From: Aliirhizobium smilacinae
GTDB taxonomy: Bacteria; Pseudomonadota; Alphaproteobacteria; Rhizobiales; Rhizobiaceae
NCBI RefSeq assembly: GCF_006335145.1
Contig: NZ_VDMN01000001.1
Coordinates: 1,798,001-1,862,000 of the forward strand
Length of the DNA: 64,000 nt
Direction: 5' to 3'
The notes under the pieces were generated by a model. It saw nothing but the letters and a program-made list of their open reading frames with translations. It searched no databases and was not told the origin of the DNA. Shown here in pieces: positions 37,495 through 47,510 of the stretch (its first letter is position 1; each line of letters opens with the position of its first letter). The position numbers were made by a program, and so were the translations under genes.

Positions 37495-40230
37495 TCAGGC
37501 TTTTTCGCCGGCCTGCTTCTTCAACGCGTACAGCGCATCAAGCGCTTCCCGGGGCGTCAGGTCGTCGGGGTTGATTGCCTTCAACGCTTCTTCGACCTTG
37601 GAGGATCCACGTCGCGTTTCTTCCTTGCGCACCGCGACCTGGAAAAGTGGCAGATCGTCGATCAGCTGGCTTGCCGGGTTCTTGCGATCGGAATCCTCCA
37701 GCTTGGTCAGCACATCGCGGGCTCGGGTCACGACGCTATCGGGAAGTCCGGCCAAGCGGGCGACCTGGATGCCGTAGGATCGATCGGCGGCACCGGGTCC
37801 GACTTCGTGCAGGAAGATCACCTCGCCGTCCCATTCCTTCACCTTCATCGTGGCGTTGGAAAGGCGGCCGAGCTTTTCCGACAGAACGGTGAGTTCGTGG
37901 AAGTGGGTGGCAAACAGGCCGCGGCAGCGATTGCCCTCATGCAGATGCTCGACGGAAGCCCAGGCGATCGAGAGGCCGTCGAAAGTAGCGGTGCCGCGGC
38001 CGATCTCGTCGAGAATGACCAGCGATCGGTCGGTTGCCTGATTAAGGATCGCCGCCGTCTCGACCATCTCTACCATGAAGGTGGAGCGGCCACGGGCAAG
38101 ATCATCGGAGGCGCCGACGCGGGAGAACAGCCGGTCGACGACGCCGATATGGGCGGATGCCGCCGGCACGAAAGCGCCCATCTGGGCAAGGATGGCGATC
38201 AGCGCGTTCTGCCGCAAAAAGGTTGATTTACCGCCCATGTTCGGACCGGTAAGCAGCCAGAGTGCGCCGAATTCGCCGCCGTTTTTCGGCGACAGGTCAC
38301 ATTCGTTGGCGATGAAGGGGCCGGAAGACTGGCGGCGCAGCGCCTGTTCGACCACCGGATGGCGGCCGCCCTCGATCGCAAACATGCGGCTGTCATCGAC
38401 GATCGGGCGGCGGTAGTCCCATTCCTCGGCCAGCAGAGCCAGACCACCGGCGACGTCGACGATCGACAGCGCACGGGCGCCGGCCTTGATCGCTTCGGCC
38501 TCGGCGGTCACCGCGGCCACCATCCGAGCGAAAGCTTCGAGCTCGATCGTCAGCGCCTTGTCGGCGGCATTGGCGATACGGCTTTCGAGATCGGCGAGTT
38601 CGGTCGTGGTGAAACGCATCGCGTTTGCCATGGTCTGGCGATGGATGAAGCGCGCCTTGGCTTCCGGCGTATCGGTCATCGGGCCGGCATTGCCGGCGGT
38701 GACCTCGATGAAATAACCCAGCACGTTGTTGTGCTTGATCTTCAGCGACTTGATGCCGGTCTCATCCGCATATTGCAGCTGCAGACCGGCGATCACCTTG
38801 CGGGACTGGTCACGCAAGGCGCGTACCTCGTCCAGCTCCGAATTGGCGCCATCGGCAAGAAATCCGCCGTCGCGCTTCAGCAGCGGCAGGTCTTGCGCCA
38901 GCATGTTACCGAGTAGGGATTCGACCGTGACCGGCAGCGCCTTCAGATCCGTCAGTGCTTCGGACAGTTCGTCCGGCAAGATTGATCCATCGAGAAACGC
39001 CACGACGCCGCGCGCGGCTTCGAGACCGGAAAGGATCGCGCCGAGATCACGCGGGCCGCCTCGGTCAAGGGCCAGACGCGAGAGCGCGCGCGGCATATCC
39101 GGCACGTGTTTCAACGACGACCGCAGGTCGGAACAGAGCGATGGCTCTTCCAGCAGGAATGAGATGGAATCGAGCCGACGATTGATGCGCTCGGGATCGG
39201 TCAACGGCGACATCAGCCGCTCGGCCAGCAGCCGGGCGCCGCCACCGGTGACGGTGCGATCGATCGCCTTGAGCAGCGTGCCTTCCCGCTCACCCGACAG
39301 CGTCTTCGTCAGTTCGAGATTGCCGCGGGTGGCGGGATCGATGAACAGGGTGGAAGCACCGCTTTCCCGTTCCGGACGTCCGAGCGGCGGGCGTTCGGCA
39401 AACTGGGTCTTCTCGACATAGGCGATTGCAGCGGCAGCGGCGGCAAGTTCCGCGCGCGAAAAAGTGCCAAAACCATCCAGTGTTCCGACGCCGAAATAAC
39501 GGGCGATCCGGCCTTCCGACGTGGCGCTGTCGAACAGAACCGAAGGCTGCGGCACAGCGACGCGACCGAGCACATCGAATACGGGCTTCAGTTCCGGATC
39601 ATGAAACATCGTATCCGGCATGATGAGTTCGCGCGGTTCTATACGCAAAATATCGGCAAGCAGGCGCGACGGCTCGGTTTCCGCCATTCGGAAGACGCCG
39701 GTCGAAATATCGATCCAGGCCAGCGCCATCAACGGTTCCGCCGCGCCTTTGATGCGGGCGAGCGTCATCAGATAGTTCGATTCCGAGGCGACGAGCAGCC
39801 TTTCCTCGGTGATCGTGCCAGGCGTGACAAGGCGCACGACATCCCGTTTCACCACCGATTTCGAGCCGCGCTTCTTGGCCTCGGCCGGATCTTCTACCTG
39901 CTCGCAAACGGCGACACGGAAACCGAGCGAAATCAGCTTCTGCAGATAATCGTCGGCGGCGTGGACCGGGACACCGCACATGGGGATATCCTGCCCCATA
40001 TGCTGGCCACGTCTGGTCAGGGTGATGCCGAGTGCTCGGGATGCGTCGATCGCGTCCCCGAAAAACAGTTCGTAGAAATCGCCCATACGATAAAAAAGAA
40101 GCGAACCGGGATTGTTCGCCTTGATCTCGATGAACTGCTCCATCATCGGCGTCGCCGTGGCACGGCTTTCCTCCGAAGCAAGCTGTTCGGTGGTCAGGGC
40201 ATCAATAGACAAACGTTCAAACTGGGTCAC
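37495..40230 (-). CDS. mutS: DNA mismatch repair protein MutS
   Basis: A 911-residue mismatch-recognition ATPase. The mismatch-wedging Phe-X-Glu motif is GDFYELFFG with Phe52 and Glu54, and the ATPase Walker A is [13 protein letters not shown] near 661-673, with [19 protein letters not shown] as Walker B/signature. Length is normal. Divergent from the malic enzyme gene with 113 bases between. Confidence 0.97.
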   Translation of the reverse strand: MTQFERLSIDALTTEQLASEESRATATPMMEQFIEIKANNPGSLLFYRMGDFYELFFGDAIDASRALGITLTRRGQHMGQDIPMCGVPVHAADDYLQKLISLGFRVAVCEQVEDPAEAKKRGSKSVVKRDVVRLVTPGTITEERLLVASESNYLMTLARIKGAAEPLMALAWIDISTGVFRMAETEPSRLLADILRIEPRELIMPDTMFHDPELKPVFDVLGRVAVPQPSVLFDSATSEGRIARYFGVGTLDGFGTFSRAELAAAAAAIAYVEKTQFAERPPLGRPERESGASTLFIDPATRGNLELTKTLSGEREGTLLKAIDRTVTGGGARLLAERLMSPLTDPERINRRLDSISFLLEEPSLCSDLRSSLKHVPDMPRALSRLALDRGGPRDLGAILSGLEAARGVVAFLDGSILPDELSEALTDLKALPVTVESLLGNMLAQDLPLLKRDGGFLADGANSELDEVRALRDQSRKVIAGLQLQYADETGIKSLKIKHNNVLGYFIEVTAGNAGPMTDTPEAKARFIHRQTMANAMRFTTTELADLESRIANAADKALTIELEAFARMVAAVTAEAEAIKAGARALSIVDVAGGLALLAEEWDYRRPIVDDSRMFAIEGGRHPVVEQALRRQSSGPFIANECDLSPKNGGEFGALWLLTGPNMGGKSTFLRQNALIAILAQMGAFVPAASAHIGVVDRLFSRVGASDDLARGRSTFMVEMVETAAILNQATDRSLVILDEIGRGTATFDGLSIAWASVEHLHEGNRCRGLFATHFHELTVLSEKLGRLSNATMKVKEWDGEVIFLHEVGPGAADRSYGIQVARLAGLPDSVVTRARDVLTKLEDSDRKNPASQLIDDLPLFQVAVRKEETRRGSSKVEEALKAINPDDLTPREALDALYALKKQAGEKA

Positions 40231-40343
40231 GGGGCCGATTTTTCATTGCGCATGGAAAGTGGCGACACTATCGGTGAAGCCCCTAGGAAGACAACATTTG
40301 CAGCGGCCTTGAGGAAGGCTGCCCACAGGAAGCTGGAGAGGAC

Positions 40344-42629
40344 ATGTCCGTGAACGACAAGGCAGGCAGCACCCGAACATCGGTAACCGAGCAGGAAGCG
40401 CTCGACTTTCACTCCGATGGCCGCCCCGGCAAGCTCGAAATCACGCCAACCAAACCGATGGCGACGCAGCGCGACCTGTCGCTTGCCTATTCGCCGGGTG
40501 TCGCGGTCCCGGTATTGGCCATCGCCGCCGATCCCGCAAAGGCATATGATTATACGACCCGCGGCAACATGGTGGCAGTCATCTCCAACGGCACCGCAAT
40601 CCTCGGTCTTGGCAATCTCGGCGCGCTGGCTTCCAAGCCGGTCATGGAAGGCAAATCGGTGCTGTTCAAGCGCTTCGCAGACGTCGATTCGATCGACCTC
40701 GAAGTCGATACCGAAAATGTCGACGAGTTCATCAACTGCGTGCGTTATCTCGGACCCTCCTTCGGCGGCATCAATCTCGAAGACATCAAGGCGCCGGAAT
40801 GTTTCATCATCGAAAGCCGCCTGCGCGAGCTGATGGACATTCCGGTTTTTCACGATGACCAGCATGGAACGGCAATCATCGCCGCGGCCGGCCTGATCAA
40901 CGCGCTGGAACTAACCGGCCGTGACCTGAAGACCACCAAGCTCGTCTGTAATGGCGCAGGTGCTGCGGCGATCGCCTGTATCGAACTGATCAAGGCGATG
41001 GGCTTCAACCCGGAAAACATCATTCTCTGTGATACCAAGGGCGTGATCTATCAGGGCCGCACCGAAGGCATGAACCAGTGGAAATCGGCGCATGCCGCCA
41101 AAACGGACCGCCGTTCGCTGGAAGAAGCGATGAAGGGTGCGGACGTCGTGTTCGGTCTTTCCCAGAAGGGCGCTCTTTCCGACGAGATGATCCGTTCGAT
41201 GGCGGACAAGCCGATCATTTTCGCGATGGCAAACCCGGATCCGGAAATCACGCCCGAAGAAGTCGCACGCATCCGTGACGACGCGATCATGGCGACTGGA
41301 CGCTCGGATTATCCGAACCAGGTCAACAACGTGCTCGGATTTCCTTATATCTTCCGCGGCGCGCTCGACGTTCGTGCCCGGCAGATCAACGACGCGATGA
41401 AGATCGCCGCAGCGCACGCGCTCGCCAACCTTGCCCGCGAGGACGTGCCGGACGACGTGGCGGCTGCCTATCAGGGTGTTCGCCCGCGCTTTGGCGCCCA
41501 ATACATCATTCCGGTCCCGTTCGATCCCCGTCTGATCTCTGCCATTCCGATGGCCGTCGCGAAGGCTGCGATGGAAAGCGGCGTGGCGCGTCGCGACATC
41601 ACCGATATTGCCGCCTATGGCCGCGAACTGGCCGCCCGACGCGATCCGATCGCCGCCACTACCCAGAGCATCTATGACCGGGTGCGACGCTTCCCCAAGC
41701 GTGTCGTCTTTGCCGAAGCCGAAGAAGAGCAGGTCATGCGGGCCGCGATCTCCTTCTGCAATCAGGACCTCGGGACTGCCATCCTGCTCGGCCGCGACGA
41801 CGTGATCCGGAACACGGCCGAAAAAGCCGGTATCGATCTCGACCGACCGGGCATCGAAATCGTCAATGCCCGCATCTCGAAGCGGACCGACGCCTATATC
41901 GACTATCTTTATGCCCACCTGCAGCGGCAGGGCTATCTGCTGCGTGACGTGCAGCGGCTGATCAACAACGACCGCAACCACTTCGCGGCCACGATGGTGG
42001 CGGTCGGTGATGCGGATGCGATGGTGACGGGCACGACCCGTAACTATGCCTCGGCGCTTGCTGACGTGCGCCGCTGTATCAAGACCAAGCCTGGCCATCG
42101 CGTGATCGGCGTCTCGATCGTGGTTGCCCGCGGACGGACGATCTTCGTTGCCGACACAGCAGTTCACGACCAGCCGAATGGCGAGGATCTTGCCGATATC
42201 GCGACCGAAGCCGCGCGTGTGGCCCGTCGCATGGGCTATGAACCACGGGTGGCAATGCTCGCCTATTCCAATTTCGGCCAGTCGGTCGGGGAACGTTCGG
42301 AACAGGTGCGTGAGGCGATAAAAATCCTCGACAGCCGTCGCGTCGATTTCGAGTATGACGGCGAAATGGCTGCTGACGTGGCGCTCAACGCGGCGCGAAT
42401 GGAGCAATACCCGTTCTGCCGGCTTTCGAGCACGGCGAATGTGCTGGTCATGCCGGCTATCCATTCGGCTTCCATCACAACGCGCATGCTGCAGGAAATC
42501 GGCGGCTCAACCCTGATCGGTCCGCTTCTCGTCGGCCTCGACAAGTCGGTGCAGATCACCCAGATGGGCGCCAAGGATTCGGAAATCGTCAACATGGCGG
42601 CGATCGCCGCCTACAATGCAGGATCGTAG
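40344..42629 (+). CDS. maeB: NADP-dependent malic enzyme with C-terminal phosphotransacetylase-like domain
   Basis: A 761-residue fusion. The N-terminal malic-enzyme half (about 1-430) shows SLAYSPGVAVP, the catalytic region PVFHDDQHGTA and the nucleotide loop CNGAGAAAIACIEL. The C-terminal half (about 440-761) is a phosphotransacetylase-like regulatory domain seen in rhizobial Dme/Tme. It decarboxylates malate to pyruvate. Position next to mutS and olsB resembles the tme gene of Sinorhizobium, the NADP-preferring form, but dme and tme cannot be told apart here. Confidence 0.92.
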   Translation: MSVNDKAGSTRTSVTEQEALDFHSDGRPGKLEITPTKPMATQRDLSLAYSPGVAVPVLAIAADPAKAYDYTTRGNMVAVISNGTAILGLGNLGALASKPVMEGKSVLFKRFADVDSIDLEVDTENVDEFINCVRYLGPSFGGINLEDIKAPECFIIESRLRELMDIPVFHDDQHGTAIIAAAGLINALELTGRDLKTTKLVCNGAGAAAIACIELIKAMGFNPENIILCDTKGVIYQGRTEGMNQWKSAHAAKTDRRSLEEAMKGADVVFGLSQKGALSDEMIRSMADKPIIFAMANPDPEITPEEVARIRDDAIMATGRSDYPNQVNNVLGFPYIFRGALDVRARQINDAMKIAAAHALANLAREDVPDDVAAAYQGVRPRFGAQYIIPVPFDPRLISAIPMAVAKAAMESGVARRDITDIAAYGRELAARRDPIAATTQSIYDRVRRFPKRVVFAEAEEEQVMRAAISFCNQDLGTAILLGRDDVIRNTAEKAGIDLDRPGIEIVNARISKRTDAYIDYLYAHLQRQGYLLRDVQRLINNDRNHFAATMVAVGDADAMVTGTTRNYASALADVRRCIKTKPGHRVIGVSIVVARGRTIFVADTAVHDQPNGEDLADIATEAARVARRMGYEPRVAMLAYSNFGQSVGERSEQVREAIKILDSRRVDFEYDGEMAADVALNAARMEQYPFCRLSSTANVLVMPAIHSASITTRMLQEIGGSTLIGPLLVGLDKSVQITQMGAKDSEIVNMAAIAAYNAGS

Positions 42630-42642
42630 CCTTTCTTGATAT

Positions 42643-42691
42643 GGTGCCTCAAGTGGACTAAGTTCAGTAAACTAAGTCCACTTGAGGCACC
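42643..42691 (+). promoter_or_regulatory. 17-bp inverted repeat, operator/leader hairpin of the VapBC-like module
   Basis: GGTGCCTCAAGTGGACT (42643-42659) and AGTCCACTTGAGGCACC (42675-42691) are a perfect 17-bp inverted repeat, with GTT/AAC also able to pair inside the 15-base centre. It begins 14 bases after the malic-enzyme stop and ends five bases before the antitoxin ATG. The GAGG Shine-Dalgarno (42684-42687) lies inside the right arm, so the same element can be a DNA operator and an RNA hairpin. It may also end the malic-enzyme transcript. Confidence 0.8.
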
Positions 42692-42695
42692 TGCC

Positions 42696-42941
42696 ATGAA
42701 GACGGTCAATATTCACGAAGCAAAGACCCATCTCTCGCGCCTTGTCGAAGAGGCCGCGAATGGTGAAGGGTTCGTCATCGCCAAGGCCGGAAAGCCGATG
42801 GTGAAGGTCGTTCCGCTGGAGGATGTGCCCAAGACAAAACGCCGTATCGGAATGCTCGATGGGCAGTTTTTCATTCCGGAGGATATGGATCAGGATCTGG
42901 ATAAAGAGATCGAAGATTTGTTTTACAGCGAGAAGAAATGA
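42696..42941 (+). CDS. Phd/YefM-type antitoxin (VapB-like)
   Basis: An 81-residue antitoxin beginning MKTVNIHEAKTHLSRLVEEA, the classic Phd/YefM fold: N-terminal DNA-binding/dimerisation half and an acidic C-terminal tail (FFIPEDMDQDLDKEIEDLFY) that neutralises the toxin. The ATG at 42696 follows the inverted repeat directly. The stop overlaps the toxin start as ATGA (42938-42941). Confidence 0.9.
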   Translation: MKTVNIHEAKTHLSRLVEEAANGEGFVIAKAGKPMVKVVPLEDVPKTKRRIGMLDGQFFIPEDMDQDLDKEIEDLFYSEKK

Positions 42942-43327
42942 GGATCCTCCTTGATACTCACCTTCTGATATGGCTGGTTGGCGCATCCGAGCGCTTACCT
43001 TCGAGCGCACGCGAGGCAATCGAGAACTCGAACAACCAACTCTTCTTCAGCGCCGCCAGCATATGGGAATTGTCGACTAAACAATCCACCGGAAGAGCAC
43101 GACTGGAGCTTCCTCCAGAGATCCTGCATCGGCAGCTTCTCGATAACCATTTCGACGAATTGCCGGTTACGGCGACACACGGGCTTGCGGTTTGCGGGCT
43201 TGAACAAATCCACAAGGATCCGTTCGACCGCATCCTGATCGCGCAAGCCATGTCGGAAGGCATGCTTCTGCTGACATCGGACGAAACCATCGCCCGGTAT
43301 AACGGCCCAATACGGCTCGTGCGGTAG
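42938..43327 (+). CDS. PIN-domain toxin (VapC-like ribonuclease)
   Basis: A 129-residue PIN protein, probably a tRNA- or mRNA-cleaving RNase. Acidic active-site residues are visible: Asp in LLDTHLLIWL (residue 6), Glu in SIWELSTK (about 44), Asp in DPFDRILIAQA (about 95) and Asp in TSDETIARY (about 113). It differs from the FitB-like toxin earlier in the window in subgroup and partner. It ends five bases before the convergent olsB stop. Confidence 0.9.
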   Translation: MRILLDTHLLIWLVGASERLPSSAREAIENSNNQLFFSAASIWELSTKQSTGRARLELPPEILHRQLLDNHFDELPVTATHGLAVCGLEQIHKDPFDRILIAQAMSEGMLLLTSDETIARYNGPIRLVR

Positions 43328-43332
43328 CTTTA

Positions 43333-44205
43333 TCAGCTCGCGAAGCGGCCGGCGTCGGCGCCGAAATGGTTGATATAGCGGCCGGAAATGACGGCGATCG
43401 GCAGGACGATCAGGACATCGGTGGTGTTGAAGGCCTGATCGACCACAGCACCGTCACCAATCATTGCGCCGAGACGCAGATAACCTTTCACCAGCGGCGG
43501 CATGGCGGACAAGGCCTGACGCGGGTTGATCTCTTCTGCGGGGACAAGGTCCATGTTGCGATAGAGTTCCGATCTTGCCGAGACCATCCATTCATCCTTC
43601 ACCAGCGAATTCTGGTGCAGGAAGGAAAGTGCAAGCGCATGCTCTTGCGGGTCTACGCCCGGGAAAGACGCGCAACCGAACATGGCACCCATGCCGTGCC
43701 TCAAGGCGTAGGCCCAGTTGCCCTGCCAGAGCAGCTCCACCGTCCGCTTGGTGCGATAATCCGGCAGAACGCATGAGCGGCCGAGTTCCATGAACTGCTT
43801 GTCGGGATGGCGCTTCAGAAGCGGTTCGATATCGAATTCGCAGGCAGAGTAAAATCCGCCATTCGCCAATGCCACTTCCTGGCGAAGCAGGCGATAGGTC
43901 CCGACGATCTGCTCCTCGATCTCGCCTTCGATCGCATTGTCGACGACCAGAAGATGGTCGCAGATGTCATCATAGCTGTCGAAGTCGCGCTTGAGATGCA
44001 TCGCCTCGGCAGGCAGCATCGCGTTCATCTCTTCGACGAAAACACGGTAACGAACAGACTGCGCAGCGTCGATCTCCCGGTCATTGCGTGCAAGCCGCGT
44101 TTCCAGAGAGCCGATGCGGCCGAACACATCGCCAATTCCGTTAAAACGAGCCGGAGTCGAGACAGGATCGAGGGTCAATTCGCGGGTCAGGAGTTCGATT
44201 GCCAT
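43333..44205 (-). CDS. olsB: L-ornithine N-alpha-acyltransferase (lyso-ornithine lipid synthesis)
   Basis: A 290-residue GNAT-like enzyme that transfers a 3-hydroxyacyl group to ornithine, the first step of ornithine-lipid synthesis. The middle carries AAQSVRYRVFVEEMNAML, KRDFDSYDDICDHLLVVD and QFMELGRSCVLPDYRTKRTV, characteristic of OlsB. Length agrees with rhizobial OlsB. olsA is not seen. A perfect palindrome lies about 60 bases upstream of its start, and phosphate control is known for olsB in other rhizobia but no clear PHO box is visible here. Confidence 0.88.
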   Translation of the reverse strand: MAIELLTRELTLDPVSTPARFNGIGDVFGRIGSLETRLARNDREIDAAQSVRYRVFVEEMNAMLPAEAMHLKRDFDSYDDICDHLLVVDNAIEGEIEEQIVGTYRLLRQEVALANGGFYSACEFDIEPLLKRHPDKQFMELGRSCVLPDYRTKRTVELLWQGNWAYALRHGMGAMFGCASFPGVDPQEHALALSFLHQNSLVKDEWMVSARSELYRNMDLVPAEEINPRQALSAMPPLVKGYLRLGAMIGDGAVVDQAFNTTDVLIVLPIAVISGRYINHFGADAGRFAS

Positions 44206-44263
44206 GGTGAGTCACCCGTACCGGTTGGATCACCGTCATAAATCACGTCTCTGCGACAAGAAC

Positions 44264-44280
44264 GTGACATCTGATGTCAC
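44264..44280 (-). promoter_or_regulatory. palindrome upstream of olsB
   Basis: GTGACAT (44264-44270) and ATGTCAC (44274-44280) form a perfect 7-bp inverted repeat with a 3-base spacer, 59-75 bases upstream of the olsB start and 24 bases after the histidine-kinase stop. It has the size of a dimeric regulator's operator. No regulator is assigned. Confidence 0.45.
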
Positions 44281-44303
44281 AATAGGCCCGCGAAATTGCG
44301 TCG

Positions 44304-46106
44304 TCAACGGATGCCGTGACGCGCCCTTTTCTCCGCCAGAAGATGATGAATATCATCAAACAGACGCGCCGGTTCCACCGGCTTTTGCAGCACTTTTTGG
44401 GCACCTGCGGAGAGTGCATCCTGCATCACTCCGTCGCGGTCGTTACCGGTCAGAACGATGACGGGAACAGCCACGCTTTTTGAAATCCGTTCGATCTCGC
44501 GGAGGCTGACAAGAACATCCAGCGGATCGCCACCAGGCATGTTCAGGTCGGTTATGATGAGATCCGGGCCGGCGCCGGGTTCACGGATGAGATCAGCGAA
44601 GCTTTGTACATCAGCGACCCAGCGAACCGTATGGCCGTTCTTCTGGAGCATGGCACGCAGCAGCGTGGCGCTGACCGGGTCATCTTCCGCCAGAACGACA
44701 TTGAGCTTGCTGTGGATGTTGATGGGTGCAGCAACTACGTCTGCGTCTGCGCCGGGATCGGATGAGATGGTCTGTGGCGGATGAACAGTCCGGCCGAAGC
44801 CACGCATGCGACCGCTCAGCACATCGACCAGAGACCGTTCCCGCAAGGGGCGGATCAACCAGGCATCGAAAAGGTCCTGCGGCTGCGATGCCCTCTCCTC
44901 CGGATTGACGAGGAGAATGCGATGCAGCGGCTTGTGAAGCGGCTCGCAGGCGTAATCCGATGCCAGCCGATGATCGACGATCAGGTCCGTGAACGGTATC
45001 GAACCATCCGCTGCCCGATCTATCAGCATCGACACGTCCTGCGCGCTGGCGAGATGGCGGCAGCGACCGCCCAAAGCTTCTATCGTCGCAACCGTCGCCT
45101 GAGCCGTTGGCCCATGCGGCGCAAGCAGCACGACGCGGGACCGCGCGAGCATGCCGCTCCGGTCGGTTTCGCCTGCAGCTACGTCCTCTGCGAGACGAAC
45201 CGGGAAGCGGATGGTGAAGGTGCTGCCCTCACCTTTTCGGCTCTTGACCGAAAGCGAGCCGCCGAATTCCGCAAGGATGCGCGAGGCGATGCCGAGGCCG
45301 AGGCCCGTTCCGCCACTGCGGGCCTCAACCGATCCGACCTGTTCGAATTCGCCGAATATCGTCGCCAGTTCCTGCGGCGCCATACCCGGACCGGTATCGA
45401 CGACGGCAATCTCCACATTGTCGTCGGCAAGGGTGACACGCACCAATACGCCACCGTCCGCAGTAAACTTCACCGCGTTGCCCATGACGTTGAACAGGAC
45501 CTGACGCAGGCGGGCGGGATCGAAATCCAGCAATTCCGGGAGGTCGGCGGCAAAGGTTGCCGCGATCTCGATGCGTTTTTCGTGAGCGCGCGGAGAGAGC
45601 ATCTCCACGACGCTTTCGAGCAATTGGCGGAGATTTTCCGCCCTCGTGTTCAGCCGAAACCGGCCGGCCTCCATCGTCGACAGGTCGAGAATATCGTCGA
45701 CCAGCTGGGCCAGCATATGGCCGGACTGCCGGATGCCGCTCAGATAGTTCTGCTGTTCCGCCGTCAGCTTCGTCTGGCTGAGCAGGTGCGTCATGCCGAG
45801 AATGCCGTTCAGCGGGGTGCGGATCTCATGAACGACAGTCGAAAGACGGCGCGACTTTGCCTCGCTGGTCGCTTCGGATTCCTTCAGCCGGCTCCTCAGC
45901 GAGCGACGGCCCGGTGACCAGTGTTTCAGCTGGAGGATCAGGTTTTGAAGCGGACTCAAGGGCTGCTGCGAAGAGGCCGCGAAAAAATCCACCTCTTCAG
46001 GCGGCTCGACGACGAGTTCCGACAATTGCTCCACCGGCACCTCCAAAGAGTGTGTCGGGGCAAAGGCTTTGGTTATGCGATCGTGCAAATCGGCGATGGT
46101 GCGCAT
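44304..46106 (-). CDS. hybrid sensor histidine kinase without a recognisable sensor domain
   Basis: A 600-residue protein with no membrane helix. A short Pro/Glu-rich N-terminal region and coiled coil precede HisKA (VVHEIRTPLNG, phospho-His93), HATPase_c (about 190-310, with NAVKFT, DTGPGMAP and GTGLGLGIAS), a degenerate receiver-like segment (about 325-445, LIVDHRLASDY), and a full receiver domain (about 468-595: AEDDP, phospho-Asp in IITDLNMPGG, LTG, and Lys in VLQKPVEP). The signal is presumably cytosolic or comes through a partner. It is followed by olsB on the same strand after 98 bases. Confidence 0.9.
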   Translation of the reverse strand: MRTIADLHDRITKAFAPTHSLEVPVEQLSELVVEPPEEVDFFAASSQQPLSPLQNLILQLKHWSPGRRSLRSRLKESEATSEAKSRRLSTVVHEIRTPLNGILGMTHLLSQTKLTAEQQNYLSGIRQSGHMLAQLVDDILDLSTMEAGRFRLNTRAENLRQLLESVVEMLSPRAHEKRIEIAATFAADLPELLDFDPARLRQVLFNVMGNAVKFTADGGVLVRVTLADDNVEIAVVDTGPGMAPQELATIFGEFEQVGSVEARSGGTGLGLGIASRILAEFGGSLSVKSRKGEGSTFTIRFPVRLAEDVAAGETDRSGMLARSRVVLLAPHGPTAQATVATIEALGGRCRHLASAQDVSMLIDRAADGSIPFTDLIVDHRLASDYACEPLHKPLHRILLVNPEERASQPQDLFDAWLIRPLRERSLVDVLSGRMRGFGRTVHPPQTISSDPGADADVVAAPINIHSKLNVVLAEDDPVSATLLRAMLQKNGHTVRWVADVQSFADLIREPGAGPDLIITDLNMPGGDPLDVLVSLREIERISKSVAVPVIVLTGNDRDGVMQDALSAGAQKVLQKPVEPARLFDDIHHLLAEKRARHGIR

Positions 46107-46164
46107 GGGATAACCCTACACGGGCTTTCCTTCGCAATCCTTAGGCCGACACATTAACAGTGTC

Positions 46165-46653
46165 TTAATCGCGCGACTTCGAACCAACAAGCTCGTCGAG
46201 AATAACCAAGCCTGCTCCGATAGTTATGAAGCTATCGGCCAGATTGAAGACGGCAAACGACCACGTCTCTGTATGAAACAGGACATAATCAATCACGTGA
46301 CCATAGACTAAACCATCGATCAGATTGCCGATTGCTCCGGCTATGATCAGCGTGAAGCCCGCATGCGCAAATGTCCGCGAAACCGGCGTGCGGCGCCAGA
46401 GCCATAGGACCACGCCGACGATCACGATGCGCATGCCGATGATGAATTCGCGCTCCATGCCGGAGAGGAGCGAGAAGGCCACACCGAGGTTATAGGTCCG
46501 GAAGAGTGCCAGAAAGGGTATGACCGGTACGGCCTCATGCATAGGCAGATAAGCTTCAACCGCGAGCTTGACCACCTGGTCGAGGATGACCGCGACCACG
46601 ATGACGATCCCGGCGATCAGCGGCCGGGACAGAAGTGCTACGCTTTGCGTCAT
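46165..46653 (-). CDS. lspA: lipoprotein signal peptidase (signal peptidase II)
   Basis: A 162-residue membrane aspartyl protease that cleaves prolipoprotein signal peptides. Four hydrophobic helices are seen; the catalytic aspartates are Asp122 in GHVIDYVLF and Asp140 in FNLADSFI. Start ATG 46653 overlaps the upstream methyltransferase stop by four bases (ATGA). Its substrates are later handled by Lnt, encoded at 18.6-20.2 kb. Confidence 0.94.
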   Translation of the reverse strand: MTQSVALLSRPLIAGIVIVVAVILDQVVKLAVEAYLPMHEAVPVIPFLALFRTYNLGVAFSLLSGMEREFIIGMRIVIVGVVLWLWRRTPVSRTFAHAGFTLIIAGAIGNLIDGLVYGHVIDYVLFHTETWSFAVFNLADSFITIGAGLVILDELVGSKSRD

Positions 46654-47510
46654 GTTCTGTCTTCCAGAGTGAGAAGGTGGCGGCGCGCCTCGAACAGCAT
46701 GACGGCGGTGGCGACGGCAAGATTGAGACTGTCCGCCCTGCCCTGTTGCGGGATCCTGACAGTCCGGTTTGCGGCCTTGGCTAGATTGTCCGGCAGGCCG
46801 GACTGTTCGTTGCCCATCAGGATGACGACCGGCTTGCTCTTGTAGTCCGCCGTGCGGTAATCGACCGCGCCGGCGAGATGGGTTGCCACGACATTCACAC
46901 CGGAGCGCTTCTGCCAGACGAGAAACTCTTCCGCCGAGCATTTCACCACAGGGATGGCGAAGACCGAACCCATCGTGGCCCGCACGGTTTCCAGCGAAAA
47001 CGCATCCGTGCAGTCGCCGACGAGGATGACTGCGGAAGCGCCTGCCGCATCGGCGGTGCGGATGATCGTGCCGAGATTGCCGGGATCCCGCACGCGATCG
47101 AGCGCGACGATCGTATCGTCCTTCGCAGGCACCAGGTCTTCCAGCCGCTTCCAGCGCTGGGCGAAAATGCCCACGACCATTTGCGGGTTGTCGCGACGGG
47201 TCACCGACGACAGAACCTTTTCCGAGACTTCAAGAACGAGGCCGCCATTTGCAACAGTACGGGTGGCGACCTGCTCGACCAGAGGCTTGGCCTTGGCGGC
47301 CTTGGCGTAAATCAGCGTGCGGATTTCCCAGCCGAGTTCAAGCGCGTCGATGACGAGCTTCAGGCCTTCGGCCATGAAGATCCCGGCAGCTTCCCGGTCC
47401 TTCTTGTTGGAAAGCGCCTTTATGTCCTTGATGATCGGGTTGGCGAGCGAGGTGACTTCCTTCACCTGCCCGACCTTGCGGGCACCCGGCTTTCTGAATT
47501 CGTCTGTCAT
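46650..47510 (-). CDS. SpoU/TrmH-family RNA 2'-O-methyltransferase
   Basis: A 286-residue protein with an N-terminal substrate-binding domain (about 20-115) and SPOUT catalytic domain. The three SpoU motifs are [20 protein letters not shown] near 138-157, LMGNEQSGL near 231-239 and [18 protein letters not shown] near 253-270. The exact rRNA or tRNA nucleotide is not predictable. Coupled by four-base overlaps with the genes on both sides. Confidence 0.9.
   Translation of the reverse strand: MTDEFRKPGARKVGQVKEVTSLANPIIKDIKALSNKKDREAAGIFMAEGLKLVIDALELGWEIRTLIYAKAAKAKPLVEQVATRTVANGGLVLEVSEKVLSSVTRRDNPQMVVGIFAQRWKRLEDLVPAKDDTIVALDRVRDPGNLGTIIRTADAAGASAVILVGDCTDAFSLETVRATMGSVFAIPVVKCSAEEFLVWQKRSGVNVVATHLAGAVDYRTADYKSKPVVILMGNEQSGLPDNLAKAANRTVRIPQQGRADSLNLAVATAVMLFEARRHLLTLEDRT

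Noticed and set aside
40911..42464. A 517-codon minus-strand frame inside the malic enzyme gene.
   Set aside because: It is a shadow of the malic-enzyme reading frame, with low-complexity His/Arg-rich translation and no SD or conserved motif.
44230..44300. A possible PhoB (PHO) box before olsB.
   Set aside because: Only one CCGTCAT-like half is present and the second half does not match CTGTCAT. The palindrome there is an inverted, not direct, repeat.
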